From Curvibacter sp. (GTDB taxonomy: Bacteria; Pseudomonadota; Gammaproteobacteria; Burkholderiales; Burkholderiaceae_C): DNA of 64,000 bases. Below are positions 28,371 to 38,000 of the stretch, in pieces. The position numbers and the translations under genes are program-made. The notes beneath the pieces were generated by a model. That model was not told the origin of the DNA. It searched no databases and saw nothing but the letters and a program-made list of their open reading frames with translations. How positions within the stretch are numbered: position 1 is the stretch's first letter; the number at the start of each line of letters is the position of its first letter. The stretch lies in NCBI GenBank assembly GCA_020248905.1, contig JADCGR010000016.1, forward strand, positions 25,964-89,963. Direction: 5' to 3'.

Positions 28371-29993
28371 TCAGGACTTGACCAGCTGACGGTAGTCCGG
28401 CTCCAGGTGGAACCAGTAGGTGTAGCCGCTGATGTTGGGCTGCATGGCCACGTCCATCATGGGCTGAACCAGCGGGATGCGCGGGATTTCCTCGTTGGCG
28501 AGGCGGATCATGTCCTTGACCATGCCGTCGTACAGCACCTTGCTTTCGGCAAAGCGCGCGTTGGTGATGATCTTGTCGAGCAGCGGGTTCTGGTAACTCA
28601 TGGTGTTGAACACCGCGTTCTGGCCGTGGTAGCACCAGAAGAAGAAGTACTCGGGGTAGTTGAGCCAGCCGCCGAAGCGGTTGATGATCATGGGCATGTC
28701 CTTCTTCAGCAGCGCGGCACGCCAGCTCGCGCCCGGCACCTTGTTCAGGTTGAGCTTGATGCCGATCTGCGCCAGCGCCTCCTGGATCAGGATGGCCGCC
28801 GGCTCGGAAACGGTGGCAGCGCCGAGGTCAAAGGACAGCGTGGTCTCGATGGGGCCGACACCCGACTCCGCCATGAGCTGCTTGGCCTTGGCAAGGTCGG
28901 TCTTGTAGCCGTGGGGCTGTGGCCATACCGTGCTCTTGGGCTCGTTGGAGCCGCCGTACATCTTTATGCCACGCCGGTAGAAGGCGGTCTCGTACATCTT
29001 GTCGTAGGGCAGCGCCCAGGCCACGGCCTGACGCACCTTGACGTTGTTGAACGGGGGCCGCGCGGCGTTCATGCCGAGGTAGAAGAGCGCGTTTTCGATG
29101 GGCAGGCTGGCCACCTTGAGCTTGCCCTTGTCGCCCGCGAAGTCGGAGAAGTCCTTGGGCGGCAGGCTGTAGGTCATGTCGATGTCGCCACGCTGCAGCA
29201 GCGCGCGGCGGTTACCCGCCGAGGGCACGTCGCGCTGAATGATGCGCTTGAGCTTGGGCAGCGGGCCGCTCTTCCACTCTTCGAAGCGCTCGTACACGAT
29301 TTCCTGACCGGGCTTCCAGCTCGCCACCTTGTAAGCGCCGCCGCCGGCCGTGTTGGTCTTGAGCCATTCGGCGGCCCAGGGGTCCTTGTCGGTGGCGTTT
29401 TTCTTGGCCAGCGCCGAGTTGTAGATCGAGGCCACGGGCACCGCCATATCGGGCATGGACAGCTTGTCCTTGCGGAGGAACTTCACATAGAAGGTGTGGT
29501 TGTCAATCACCTTGAACTGCGCGGGGTCCTCCAGCGAGCCGGCCTTCATCTGGAAGGTGGGAAAGCCGCCCATGGCCAAGGCGCGGTCGTAGCTCCACTT
29601 GACGTCGTAGGCGGTGACGGGGGTACCGTCGTGGAAGGTGGCGTTCTTGCGCAGGAAGAAGGTCACCCCCATGCCGTCGGCGTCCATCTTCCAGCGCTCG
29701 GCCAGTTCGGGCTCCAGCTTGGTGAAGTCGTACATGCTGGTGCCGTCGGGCATCTTCTTGCGCCCGTAGGTCATCAGGCGGTCGTAGGCGTTCCAGGCGA
29801 CGCCATAGCTCGGGCGGTTCGCGCCCACGCCATGGATGTCCAGCATATTGGGGCCGAACTCATTGGCTACGACCAGCGTCTCGCGGCGGTCCTGTGCGTG
29901 CACAGACAGGGGCGTAAAGGCGGTGGTCACGGCGCCCAGGCTGGCCGCCTGGAGCAGCGAGCGGCGCTTGAAGTTCAAGGAAGGCGTTTTCAT
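28371..29993 (-). CDS. ABC transporter substrate-binding protein (SBP family 5)
   Basis: Tat-like leader FKRRSLLQAASLGAV; MDADGMGVTFFLRKNATFHDGTPVTAYDVKWSYDRAL. Confidence 0.93.
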   Translation of the reverse strand: MKTPSLNFKRRSLLQAASLGAVTTAFTPLSVHAQDRRETLVVANEFGPNMLDIHGVGANRPSYGVAWNAYDRLMTYGRKKMPDGTSMYDFTKLEPELAERWKMDADGMGVTFFLRKNATFHDGTPVTAYDVKWSYDRALAMGGFPTFQMKAGSLEDPAQFKVIDNHTFYVKFLRKDKLSMPDMAVPVASIYNSALAKKNATDKDPWAAEWLKTNTAGGGAYKVASWKPGQEIVYERFEEWKSGPLPKLKRIIQRDVPSAGNRRALLQRGDIDMTYSLPPKDFSDFAGDKGKLKVASLPIENALFYLGMNAARPPFNNVKVRQAVAWALPYDKMYETAFYRRGIKMYGGSNEPKSTVWPQPHGYKTDLAKAKQLMAESGVGPIETTLSFDLGAATVSEPAAILIQEALAQIGIKLNLNKVPGASWRAALLKKDMPMIINRFGGWLNYPEYFFFWCYHGQNAVFNTMSYQNPLLDKIITNARFAESKVLYDGMVKDMIRLANEEIPRIPLVQPMMDVAMQPNISGYTYWFHLEPDYRQLVKS

Positions 29994-30070
29994 GGCGATC
30001 TCCTGTGGGTGATGCGGTGGGATGGGTTGGGATGAGGGGGTGACGAGGCGAGGGTGAGACGTGGTGGGGT

Positions 30071-31783
30071 TCAGCCTTTGCGCAGCGAATCGATGTAGGC
30101 GAGCCAGCCGCCGTAGGCCGTGATGTCCTGCGCGCCCTGCAGGGCCTGCGCCTCGCACAGAAAGCCCTGCACGCTGCTGCCGTCGTCCAGCGCCAGCGTG
30201 CCGATGCACAGGGGCGCGGGCACCAGCGCCACAAAAGAGCCGTACTGCTCAAGCGGCAGCTCCCAGATCTCGACGACGATGCGCGCGCCCTGCCCCTGGC
30301 CCACGCGCTGCAGCCCGGGCTTGGGCGGCACGGTGCCGGGCAAGGCGTAGAAGCGGTAATGCGGCGCCGTGGTGGTACGCGCCACGAGTTGCGCGCCGCG
30401 ATCGGTCAGCTGCGGGTTCAGGGGCATGCCTGTGAGATGTGCGCCCACCACGGCCACGCGTACGGTGGCCTCCGTCGCGATCCCCGGGATGGGTCGCGGT
30501 GCCGGCAAGGGCTCGCCCGTGGCGCCCTGCGTGAGACCCGTGGCATGGTGATAGCGCTGGCCCAGCTCGGCGAGCTGCCAGTCGCTACCCGCCGCTGCGA
30601 TAAGGGTGATGCCAAAGGGCAGACCGTCAGGCCGGATGCTGCTGGGCACAGACAGCGCCGCGTAGTCCAGCAGGTTGACGAAGTTGGTGTAGGCACCGAG
30701 GTTGCGGTTGAGCACCACCGGGTCGGCCTGCATCTGGGCGATGGTGTAGTGCGTGGGCGCCGTGGGCACGCACAGCACATCCATGCTCTTCCAGACCTGC
30801 GCGGCCCGCTGACCGTACGCACGAAGCTGGGTCTGCGCCTCGTAAAGGTCGGCCGCGCTGTAGGCCTTGCCCTTGCCGATGATGCTGCGCACCGGCTCCA
30901 TGACTTCGGACTCGTGGGTATCGAAAAAGGTGCGGATGGCAGCGTAACGCTCGGCTACCAATGCGCTTTCGTACAGCAGCGTGGCGGCCTGCGCGAAGGG
31001 CTCGAAATCGATGATGACCTCCACACCGCCGAGCTCGCGCAGCTGCGCCCGCGCCTGCATGAACGCTGCCTCGGCCTGGGCGTCACCAAAGAACTCCAGC
31101 CGGTTGGGCACACCGTAGCGAAAGCCCGGCGCCAGCGCCTGCGTGGCCAGGGCCAGCTCACGGGAATAGGGGTCTTGCGCGTCGTAGCCGCGCGCGGCCT
31201 CGAGCACACGCGCGGCCAGGCCCACGGTGCGCGCAAAGATGGACACGCAGTCCACGCTCTGCGCGGCCGGCAGCACGCCGCGCGTGCTGATGAGTCCCCT
31301 GGAGGGCTTGAGGCCGACGATGTTGTTCAGTCCCGCAGGTACGCGGCCTGAGCCCGCCGTGTCCGTGCCCAGCGCAAAGTCCACCTGGCCGGTGGCCACC
31401 ACATAGGCCGAACCCGAGCTGGAGCCACCCGAGACATAAGACGCGTTAAAGGCATTGGGCACCGCGCCCCAGGGAGAACGGGTGCCATTCAGACCACAGG
31501 CAAACTGATCGAGGTTGGTCTTGCCCAGCAGCGATGCACCGACACTGAGCAGTCGGTGCACCACGGTGGCATGCGCGGCTGGCGTGTAGGCGAAGGCTTC
31601 ACAGGCCGCCGTGGTGCGCTGCCCTGCCGCGTCGATGTTGTCCTTGACCGCGAAGCGCAGGCCACTGAGTGGCCCGGCCGCCGTGCCTTGCAGCGGCGGC
31701 TCGTAGCGCGAGATCCAGGCACACGCGCCCTCGGCAGCGCAGGCCGTGGCGACGGGGCGGGCAGAGACGGGTAGGCGCACCAT
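30071..31783 (-). CDS. atzF: Allophanate hydrolase
   Basis: Amidase motifs RFAVKDNID and SGGSSSGSAYVVATGQVDFALGTDTAGSGRVPAG plus C-terminal allophanate-hydrolase domain (MPLNPQL...HYRFYALPG...VEIWELP). Confidence 0.93.
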   Translation of the reverse strand: MVRLPVSARPVATACAAEGACAWISRYEPPLQGTAAGPLSGLRFAVKDNIDAAGQRTTAACEAFAYTPAAHATVVHRLLSVGASLLGKTNLDQFACGLNGTRSPWGAVPNAFNASYVSGGSSSGSAYVVATGQVDFALGTDTAGSGRVPAGLNNIVGLKPSRGLISTRGVLPAAQSVDCVSIFARTVGLAARVLEAARGYDAQDPYSRELALATQALAPGFRYGVPNRLEFFGDAQAEAAFMQARAQLRELGGVEVIIDFEPFAQAATLLYESALVAERYAAIRTFFDTHESEVMEPVRSIIGKGKAYSAADLYEAQTQLRAYGQRAAQVWKSMDVLCVPTAPTHYTIAQMQADPVVLNRNLGAYTNFVNLLDYAALSVPSSIRPDGLPFGITLIAAAGSDWQLAELGQRYHHATGLTQGATGEPLPAPRPIPGIATEATVRVAVVGAHLTGMPLNPQLTDRGAQLVARTTTAPHYRFYALPGTVPPKPGLQRVGQGQGARIVVEIWELPLEQYGSFVALVPAPLCIGTLALDDGSSVQGFLCEAQALQGAQDITAYGGWLAYIDSLRKG

Positions 31784-31788
31784 ATTGC

Positions 31789-31820
31789 TGCATGTAGTCT
31801 TGTATACATGAGTACATGCA
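31789..31820. promoter_or_regulatory. Nested palindrome TGCATGTA-N4-TGTATACA-N4-TACATGCA upstream of atzF; candidate GntR/FCD operator
   Basis: Perfect 8-bp outer arms and self-complementary 8-bp core, read directly; immediately upstream of the first gene of the cluster. Confidence 0.65.
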
Positions 31821-31859
31821 ACATGCGTGCCAAAGTTTGGCCTTGCTCATGCCGTTCGT

Positions 31860-31881
31860 CTTGTACGGAAAAAAGTACAAG
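31860..31881. promoter_or_regulatory. Perfect inverted repeat CTTGTAC-N8-GTACAAG in the amn/atzF intergenic region
   Basis: Direct reading: CTTGTAC GGAAAAAA GTACAAG. Confidence 0.45.
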
Positions 31882-31954
31882 CGCGCTCCGCGCTCAGTGC
31901 GTGCAGGACTCTCCCGGACTGACCCGGGCCTGAGCCGATGTCGACGGCGCGGGC

Positions 31955-33448
31955 TTACTGAAACGCCACTTCCGCGAAGCTGCGCAGCTTGCGGCTGTGT
32001 AGCTGGTTGATACCGCCCTCGCGCAGCAGCTCCAGCGCGCGGATACCGATGCGCAGGTGCTGGTCCACCCGCTCGCGGTAGAAGTGGTTGGCCATGCCCG
32101 GCAGCTTGATTTCGCCATGCAGGGGCTTGTCACTCACACACAGCAGGGTGCCGTAGGGCACACGGAAGCGAAAGCCGTTGGCAGCGATGGTTGCGGACTC
32201 CATGTCCAGCGCCACGGCGCGGCTCTGGCTGAAGCGGCGCTGCGGCTGGTTGTCGGGCAGCAACTCCCAGTTGCGGTTGTCGGTGGTAGCCACGGTGCCC
32301 GTGCGCAGGATGCGCTTGAGTTCGGCGCCACGCAGGCCCGTGACCTCTGCCACGGCCTGCTCCAGCGCCACCTGTACCTCGGCCAGCGCAGGGATGGGCA
32401 CCCACAGGGGCAGTTCTTCGTCGAGCACGTGGTCCTCGCGCACATAGGCGTGGGCCAGCACGTAGTCGCCCAGCTGCTGGCCGTTGCGCAGGCCGGCGCA
32501 GTGGCCCAGCATGAGCCAGGCGTGCGGGCGCAGCACGGCGATGTGGTCGGTGATGTTCTTGGCGTTGGCCGGGCCGACACCGATGTTGACCATGGTGATG
32601 CCATTGCCGTCCGGCCGCACGAGGTGGTAAGCCGGCATCTGCGGCAGGCGCGGCGGGGCCCGGCCCTCGGCATCTTCGGGCAGTGCAAGCTCGCCCACCC
32701 GACGGGTGATGACGTTGCCGGGCTCGACGAAAGCCACATAGGCGCTCGCCCGGTCCTGCATGAGCTCATGCCCCAGGCGGATGAACTCGTCAATATAGAA
32801 CTGGTAGTTTGTATAGAGCACGAAGTTCTGGAAGTGCCCGGGGAACGTCCCCGTGTAATGTCGCAAGCGGTGCAGCGAATAGTCCATGCGCGGCGCCGTG
32901 AACAGCGCCAGCGGCCAGGGCTGGCCAGGCGAGGGCTCGTAAGTGCCGTTGGCGATGCCGTCGTCCATGGCGGCCAGATCGGGAAGGTCGAACCAGTCGC
33001 GCATCTGCTGGCGGCGCTCGGCGTTAAGGTCGCCCTCAATGTGTTCGTTGTCGGCAAACGAGAAATGCACGGGGATGGGCTGGCGGCTCGTGGACACCTC
33101 CAGCTCCACGCCGTGGTTGAGCAGCAGCAGGCGGAACTGCTCCAGGTAGTAAGGGGCAAACAGGTCGGGCCGCGTGAGCGTGGTTTCGTAGACGCCGGGC
33201 CCGGCCACAAAACCGTAACTCAGCCGCTCCTGCACACCCGCAGGCTGGCGCAGCACGGTGCCCGTGCGCACCCGCACCAGCGGGTAGAAGGCGCGCACCG
33301 GCCCGGCGCTGTCGTCCCCCGCCACGAAACGCTGCATGCCGGCACGCAGGTGCGCGATGCTGCTTTCATAGATGCGCTGCACCTGGGCCAGCGCGGCCGC
33401 GGCATCGGTAAAGGGCTGGGGTGGGATGGGGACCGGTAGGTGGTGCAT
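31955..33448 (-). CDS. amn: AMP nucleosidase
   Basis: YGFVAGPGVYETTLTRPDLFAPYY...GNVITRRVGELALP...GLRNGQQLGDYVLAHAYVREDHVLDEELPLWVPIPALAEVQ. Confidence 0.93.
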   Translation of the reverse strand: MHHLPVPIPPQPFTDAAAALAQVQRIYESSIAHLRAGMQRFVAGDDSAGPVRAFYPLVRVRTGTVLRQPAGVQERLSYGFVAGPGVYETTLTRPDLFAPYYLEQFRLLLLNHGVELEVSTSRQPIPVHFSFADNEHIEGDLNAERRQQMRDWFDLPDLAAMDDGIANGTYEPSPGQPWPLALFTAPRMDYSLHRLRHYTGTFPGHFQNFVLYTNYQFYIDEFIRLGHELMQDRASAYVAFVEPGNVITRRVGELALPEDAEGRAPPRLPQMPAYHLVRPDGNGITMVNIGVGPANAKNITDHIAVLRPHAWLMLGHCAGLRNGQQLGDYVLAHAYVREDHVLDEELPLWVPIPALAEVQVALEQAVAEVTGLRGAELKRILRTGTVATTDNRNWELLPDNQPQRRFSQSRAVALDMESATIAANGFRFRVPYGTLLCVSDKPLHGEIKLPGMANHFYRERVDQHLRIGIRALELLREGGINQLHSRKLRSFAEVAFQ

Positions 33449-33554
33449 ACGTGAGCATTGTGCATCGGCAGTGTGACCCCAAGGAAGGCCTCATGCAGCT
33501 GCGACCGCAGGCTGAGCCGGTGTCATGTCACTACCGGCCAGCCAACTCAGGAAT

Positions 33555-34090
33555 TCAACGATAGCTTTCAATGACTGATTTCCATGCGCCAAGGTATCTC
33601 GCCGTCAAGGACGGGCTCTCTGTGCTCAGCACGACGAGCACCATCGTGCGCCCATGATCGAACCAAGTGAGAGAGTCAAAGGGTTCGTGTTCCGAGAGGC
33701 CACGGCGATGGTGTAGGCGCCGCGCGGTGGCGGGCAGATAGCTCATGCCGATCTGGATGTGCCGCGACTGCTTTTCGAAGACCTGCCGCCGTTCGTCCTG
33801 CGTCAGAGCCCACCAGGCGGCCGATTTTCGGATGGGGGTCAGGGCCGCGCAGGCGGAGGCCGACCGGCCCGGGCCCTGCTGGCGTGCCGTCAGCGCCTGG
33901 CTTGTGCTCGCTTTCTACACAGCGCTGGTTGCTTGTGATGCCGCGCAAGACCCAGGGGTAGCCCTGCGCCAGCTGCGTGCCAGCGCAGGCCCTGCGCGGC
34001 GGGCCAGGGCGCGCTCGCCAGCGTGGCCTGCGCCGTGACGGACCAGTGCTCATGTCGATCCGCGATGAAGGAGGACAGCCGATTGCTCAC
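33555..34090 (-). pseudogene. Frameshifted chlorite-dismutase-family (Cld/HemQ-like) gene remnant
   Basis: Pieces in different minus frames: MSNRLSSFIADRHEHWSVTAQATLA; PWVLRGITSNQR; KSAAWWALTQDERRQVFEKQSRHIQIGMSYLPATARRLHHRRGLSEHEPFDSLTWFDH. Confidence 0.6.
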
Positions 34091-34125
34091 GGTAACCGCA
34101 TGCGCCCAGCAAGTGGCGTACCCGC

Positions 34126-35037
34126 TCAGTCCTCCTGCAACAGACTGCTCGCAATCGCCGCCGCTGCGGTACGTGTCTCCACCCCCAGCTTCTCGAAGAT
34201 GTGTTCCAGGTGCTTGTTCACCGTGCGCGGGCTCATGCCCAGGATGTCACCGATGTCGCGGTTGGTCTTGCCCTTGGCCAGCCAGGACAGCACCTCGGTC
34301 TCGCGCGGAGTAATCGAGGCGCCGGTGAGGCGGCGTTGCTGGGCCGGGTCTCGCGGGGCGGCCTGCTGGCGCAGCAGCAGCATGGTCTCGCCCGGGCCAC
34401 CCGAGCCCAGGTGGCTGGCATGCAGCTGGCTGCCGTCAGGGAGGGGCGCCACGGTCTCACCGCGCAGCACCACCTGCTGCAGCCACTGGCGCAGCACCAC
34501 GGGGTCGGGCTGATCGCCCAACGCCAGCTGCAGCCAGCGCATGGCCTGCGGCGAGCGCCAGGCAATGCGGCCCTGATTGTCCAGCAGCAGTACGCCTAGG
34601 CCGGCCACGTCCACAGCCTCGCGCGCGAGGCGGCTCACGTGCGCGTTGCGCAGGTGCGTGGCCAGGCGCGCGAGCACCTCGGGGATCTTGAGCGGTTTCA
34701 CCACGTAGTCCACGCCGCCGCTGGCAAAGCCTTCGACGATCTGCTCGGTCTCGGCCAGGCCAGTCATGAAGATCACGGGCACGTGGGCCCAGGACGGCTC
34801 GGCCTTTAGACGGCGGCAGAGCGTGAAGCCGTCGTCGCCGGGCATGATGGCGTCGAGGAGCACGGCGTCGGGCACGGCCATCTCAAAGCGCTGCAGCGCC
34901 TCGCCGGCGTCGCGTGCAACGAGCACGGTGTAGCCCTCCAGCGCCAGGGCGTCACACAACATGCGCAGGGTGTCGGGCGCGTCGTCCACCACGAGGACGA
35001 CGCCGGGCGGGGTCAGGGGGCGGGCTGCCTCAGTCAT
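34126..35037 (-). CDS. Response regulator: REC, PAS-like middle segment, LuxR-type HTH
   Basis: VVLVVDDAPDTLRMLCDALALEGY...VLLDAIMPGDDGF...VVKPLKIPE; C-terminal LTPRE-type ITPRETEVLSWLAKGKTNRDIGDILGMSPRTVNKHLEHIFEKLGV; 8-bp overlap with the sensor gene. Confidence 0.93.
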   Translation of the reverse strand: MTEAARPLTPPGVVLVVDDAPDTLRMLCDALALEGYTVLVARDAGEALQRFEMAVPDAVLLDAIMPGDDGFTLCRRLKAEPSWAHVPVIFMTGLAETEQIVEGFASGGVDYVVKPLKIPEVLARLATHLRNAHVSRLAREAVDVAGLGVLLLDNQGRIAWRSPQAMRWLQLALGDQPDPVVLRQWLQQVVLRGETVAPLPDGSQLHASHLGSGGPGETMLLLRQQAAPRDPAQQRRLTGASITPRETEVLSWLAKGKTNRDIGDILGMSPRTVNKHLEHIFEKLGVETRTAAAAIASSLLQED

Positions 35038-38000
35038 CGATGTCCACCTTCAGTCGGGCGATCAGGGCATTGAAGTCGAAGCGGTCCACGTGCACCACCA
35101 GGCTTTGCAGCACATCAGCCATGGCGGGCTCGTCCTGCGCGCTGTCGCGCAGCAGGGCGCGCAGACCGCTGGCATTGCCCAGGCGGGCCAGGGTCACGAG
35201 CCGCTCGCGCAGGTCGTTGGCCAAGGGCAGGGGCGCGGCGTTGTCGTGTGCCGAACCGTTGCCGGCGACAGCGGCAGGGTGGGCCTCGTGCACCCACTCC
35301 AGCTGCAGCACCCGTGCCAGCAGGTCCAGCAGCTCGGACTCGATCACGGGCTTGCTCACGAAGCCTTGGGCGCCCACTGCGGCCAGCAGCTCTGGGCGGT
35401 TCTCGAAGGGATCGGCCGAAACAAAGATCAGCGGTAGGGCCGAGCCCGCCGTGGCGCGCATGCGTTGCGCGGTCTGCCAGCCATTGAGGTCGTCCATGTT
35501 GATGTCCAGCAGCACCGCGTCGGCCCCCTCGCGCTGCACGATCTCCAGCGCCTCGCGGCCGCTGGCGGCCTCGCGGATGGCGAAGCCCAGCGGCAGCAAC
35601 AGGCTGGCCAGCAGCTGGCGCTGGATGGGCTGGTCGTCCACCACCAGCAGGGTGCGACGCGGCGCAAGGTAGCCCACGATAGGCCGCAGATTGCGCACCG
35701 TGCGCTGGGCCGGGGCTTCGATTTCGCGCAGGTAGAGGCGGATGGTGAAGGTGCTGCCCTGCCCCAGCTCACTGCGCAGGGTGAGCTCGCCGCCCATGAG
35801 TTCGGTCAGCAGGTGGGTGATGGCCAGGCCCAGGCCGGTGCCGGCCTCGCTGGTGCGCCGGCCGGCGCTGCCGCGCTCGAAGGGCATGAAGATGCGCTCC
35901 TGGTCCTGCCGGGCGATGCCGATACCCGTATCTTCCACCTCGAAGCGCAGGACCTCGTGCCGGCAGTCCAAACGAAAGACAATGTGCCCGCAGTCCGTGA
36001 AGCGCACCGCATTGGCCAGCAGGTTGATGAGGATCTGGCGCAGGCGCTTGGCGTCGGCCTGCACCCAGGCCGGCACGCGGCCCACGGTTTCGAGCCGAAA
36101 GCCCAGGCCCTTGCCCTCGGCCTGGGGCTGCACCATGCGCACGAGCTCGTCGAGGAAGTCGGGCAAGGGCAAGGGTGCAGGGTCCAGGCGCAGACGGCCG
36201 GCCTCGATGCGCGCCAGGTCCAGCAGGCCGTCGATCAGCGCATGCATATGCTGGCCGCTCTGCTGGATGGTGGTGACCATCTCGCGCGCGCTGGCCTTGA
36301 GCTCCTGGCCGCGCAGCAGGATCTGTGCATAGCCCAGAATGCCGTTGAGCGGCGTGCGCAGCTCGTGCGTCATGCCGGCCACATAGCGGGTCTTGGCGCT
36401 GCTCGCGCTCTCGGCGACCTCCTTGGCCTTTTGCAAGGCTTCGTCGGTGCGCTGGTGGGCGTCGATCTCCTTCTGCAGCAATTGCGTCTGGCGCTCGGAC
36501 TCGTCGTGCGCCATGCGCCGGCTCTCGTTGGCCAGCACCACCCACCAGGCGCACACGGCAGCCAACACGGCCATTAGCGAGAAAGCCTTGATAAAGGGCA
36601 GGCGCAGAGCTGCGGCGTGGGCCTGGCCCTGCAGGCTCTCCTGCACATAGACCACGCCCAGCAGAAAAGCCATGATCGCCAACAGCGCCAGCAAGACCGA
36701 GAAGTACTGCGCGACGCGGAAGTTGAAGCGGTTGTTCAGGCTGGCAGGCAGCACGGCGGCCAGGGCCTGTCGCACCTGGTCGCCCGCGCGTGACTGGGTC
36801 TTGCAGCGATCATGGCAGCGCGATTCAAGCGAGCAGCACAGCGAGCAGATAGGTGCGCCATAGGCCGGGCAGTGCGCCATGTCGGCGCTCTCGAAAGGGT
36901 TGTTGCAGACGCTGCAGACCACGGACTCGCCGGGCGGCCAGGGCGAGGGATCGCGGCGCGCAAGGTAGTAGCGGCCTTTCGTCGCCCAGGCCAGCAGCGG
37001 CGCAGTGAGCATGGCAGTGAAGAGAGCGATGAAAGGCGAGAAGGCTTCGGCCCACACACCCAACAGGCCCGCATACGCCACGCAGGCCAGCACGACGGCC
37101 AGGCCCATGGCGCCCAGGCCCACGGGGTTGAGGTCGTAGAGGTAGGCACGGCGGAACTCCACGCCCTTCGGTGACAGCCCCAGCGGCTTGTTGATCACCA
37201 GATCGGCTACCAGCGCGCCGACCCAGGCGATGGCTACGTTGGCGTAGAGCCCCAGCACATGCTCCAGCGCGCCGAAGACGCCCAGGGTCATCAGCAGCAT
37301 GGCGATGATGACGTTGAACACCAGCCAGACCACGCGCCCTGGGTGGCTGCGCGTGATACGCGCGAAGAAGTTGCTCCAGGCCAGCGAGCCGGCGTAGGCA
37401 TTGGTGACGTTGATCTTGACCTGGGAGATGATGACGAAGATCACCGTGAGCCAGAGCGCCAGCGTCGGGTGGTCGAGTGAGCGCATGTAGCCTACAAGGA
37501 ACATCTGCGTGGGTTCGGCCGCATGGCTGGGCAGCGCGCCGTACTGCAGGGCGACGAAGGCCAGGAAGGCGCCGGCAAGCATCTTGAGCATGCCCATGAA
37601 GATCCAGCCCGGTCCGGCGACGATGACGCAGCTCCACCAGCGCCAGCGGTTGGCGCGCGTGCGCTCGGGCATAAACCGCAGGTAGTCCACCTGTTCGCCC
37701 ACCTGCACCACCAGCGAGAAGGCCACGGTGGCTGCGGCACCGAACATCAGCGGCTCAAACTCGCTGCTGCCAGAGGTCAGCCCGGACAGGCTGGTGAATT
37801 CGCTGTAGAGCTGGGGCTGCGCGATGGCGAACCAGACGAAGGGCCAGAGCAGCAGCACGATCCACACCGGTTGGGTCCAGGCCTGCAGGCGTGAGATGAA
37901 GGTGATGCCGTACAGCACCATGGGAATGATGATGAGCGACGACAGCACATAGCACCACACCAGGGACCAGCCGAAGGCCATCTCCAGCGCCAGCGCCATG

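Noticed and set aside
27969-30035. 688-aa plus-strand ORF opposite the SBP5 and permease genes
   Set aside because: Shadow ORF; the opposite strand encodes well-defined ABC transporter components
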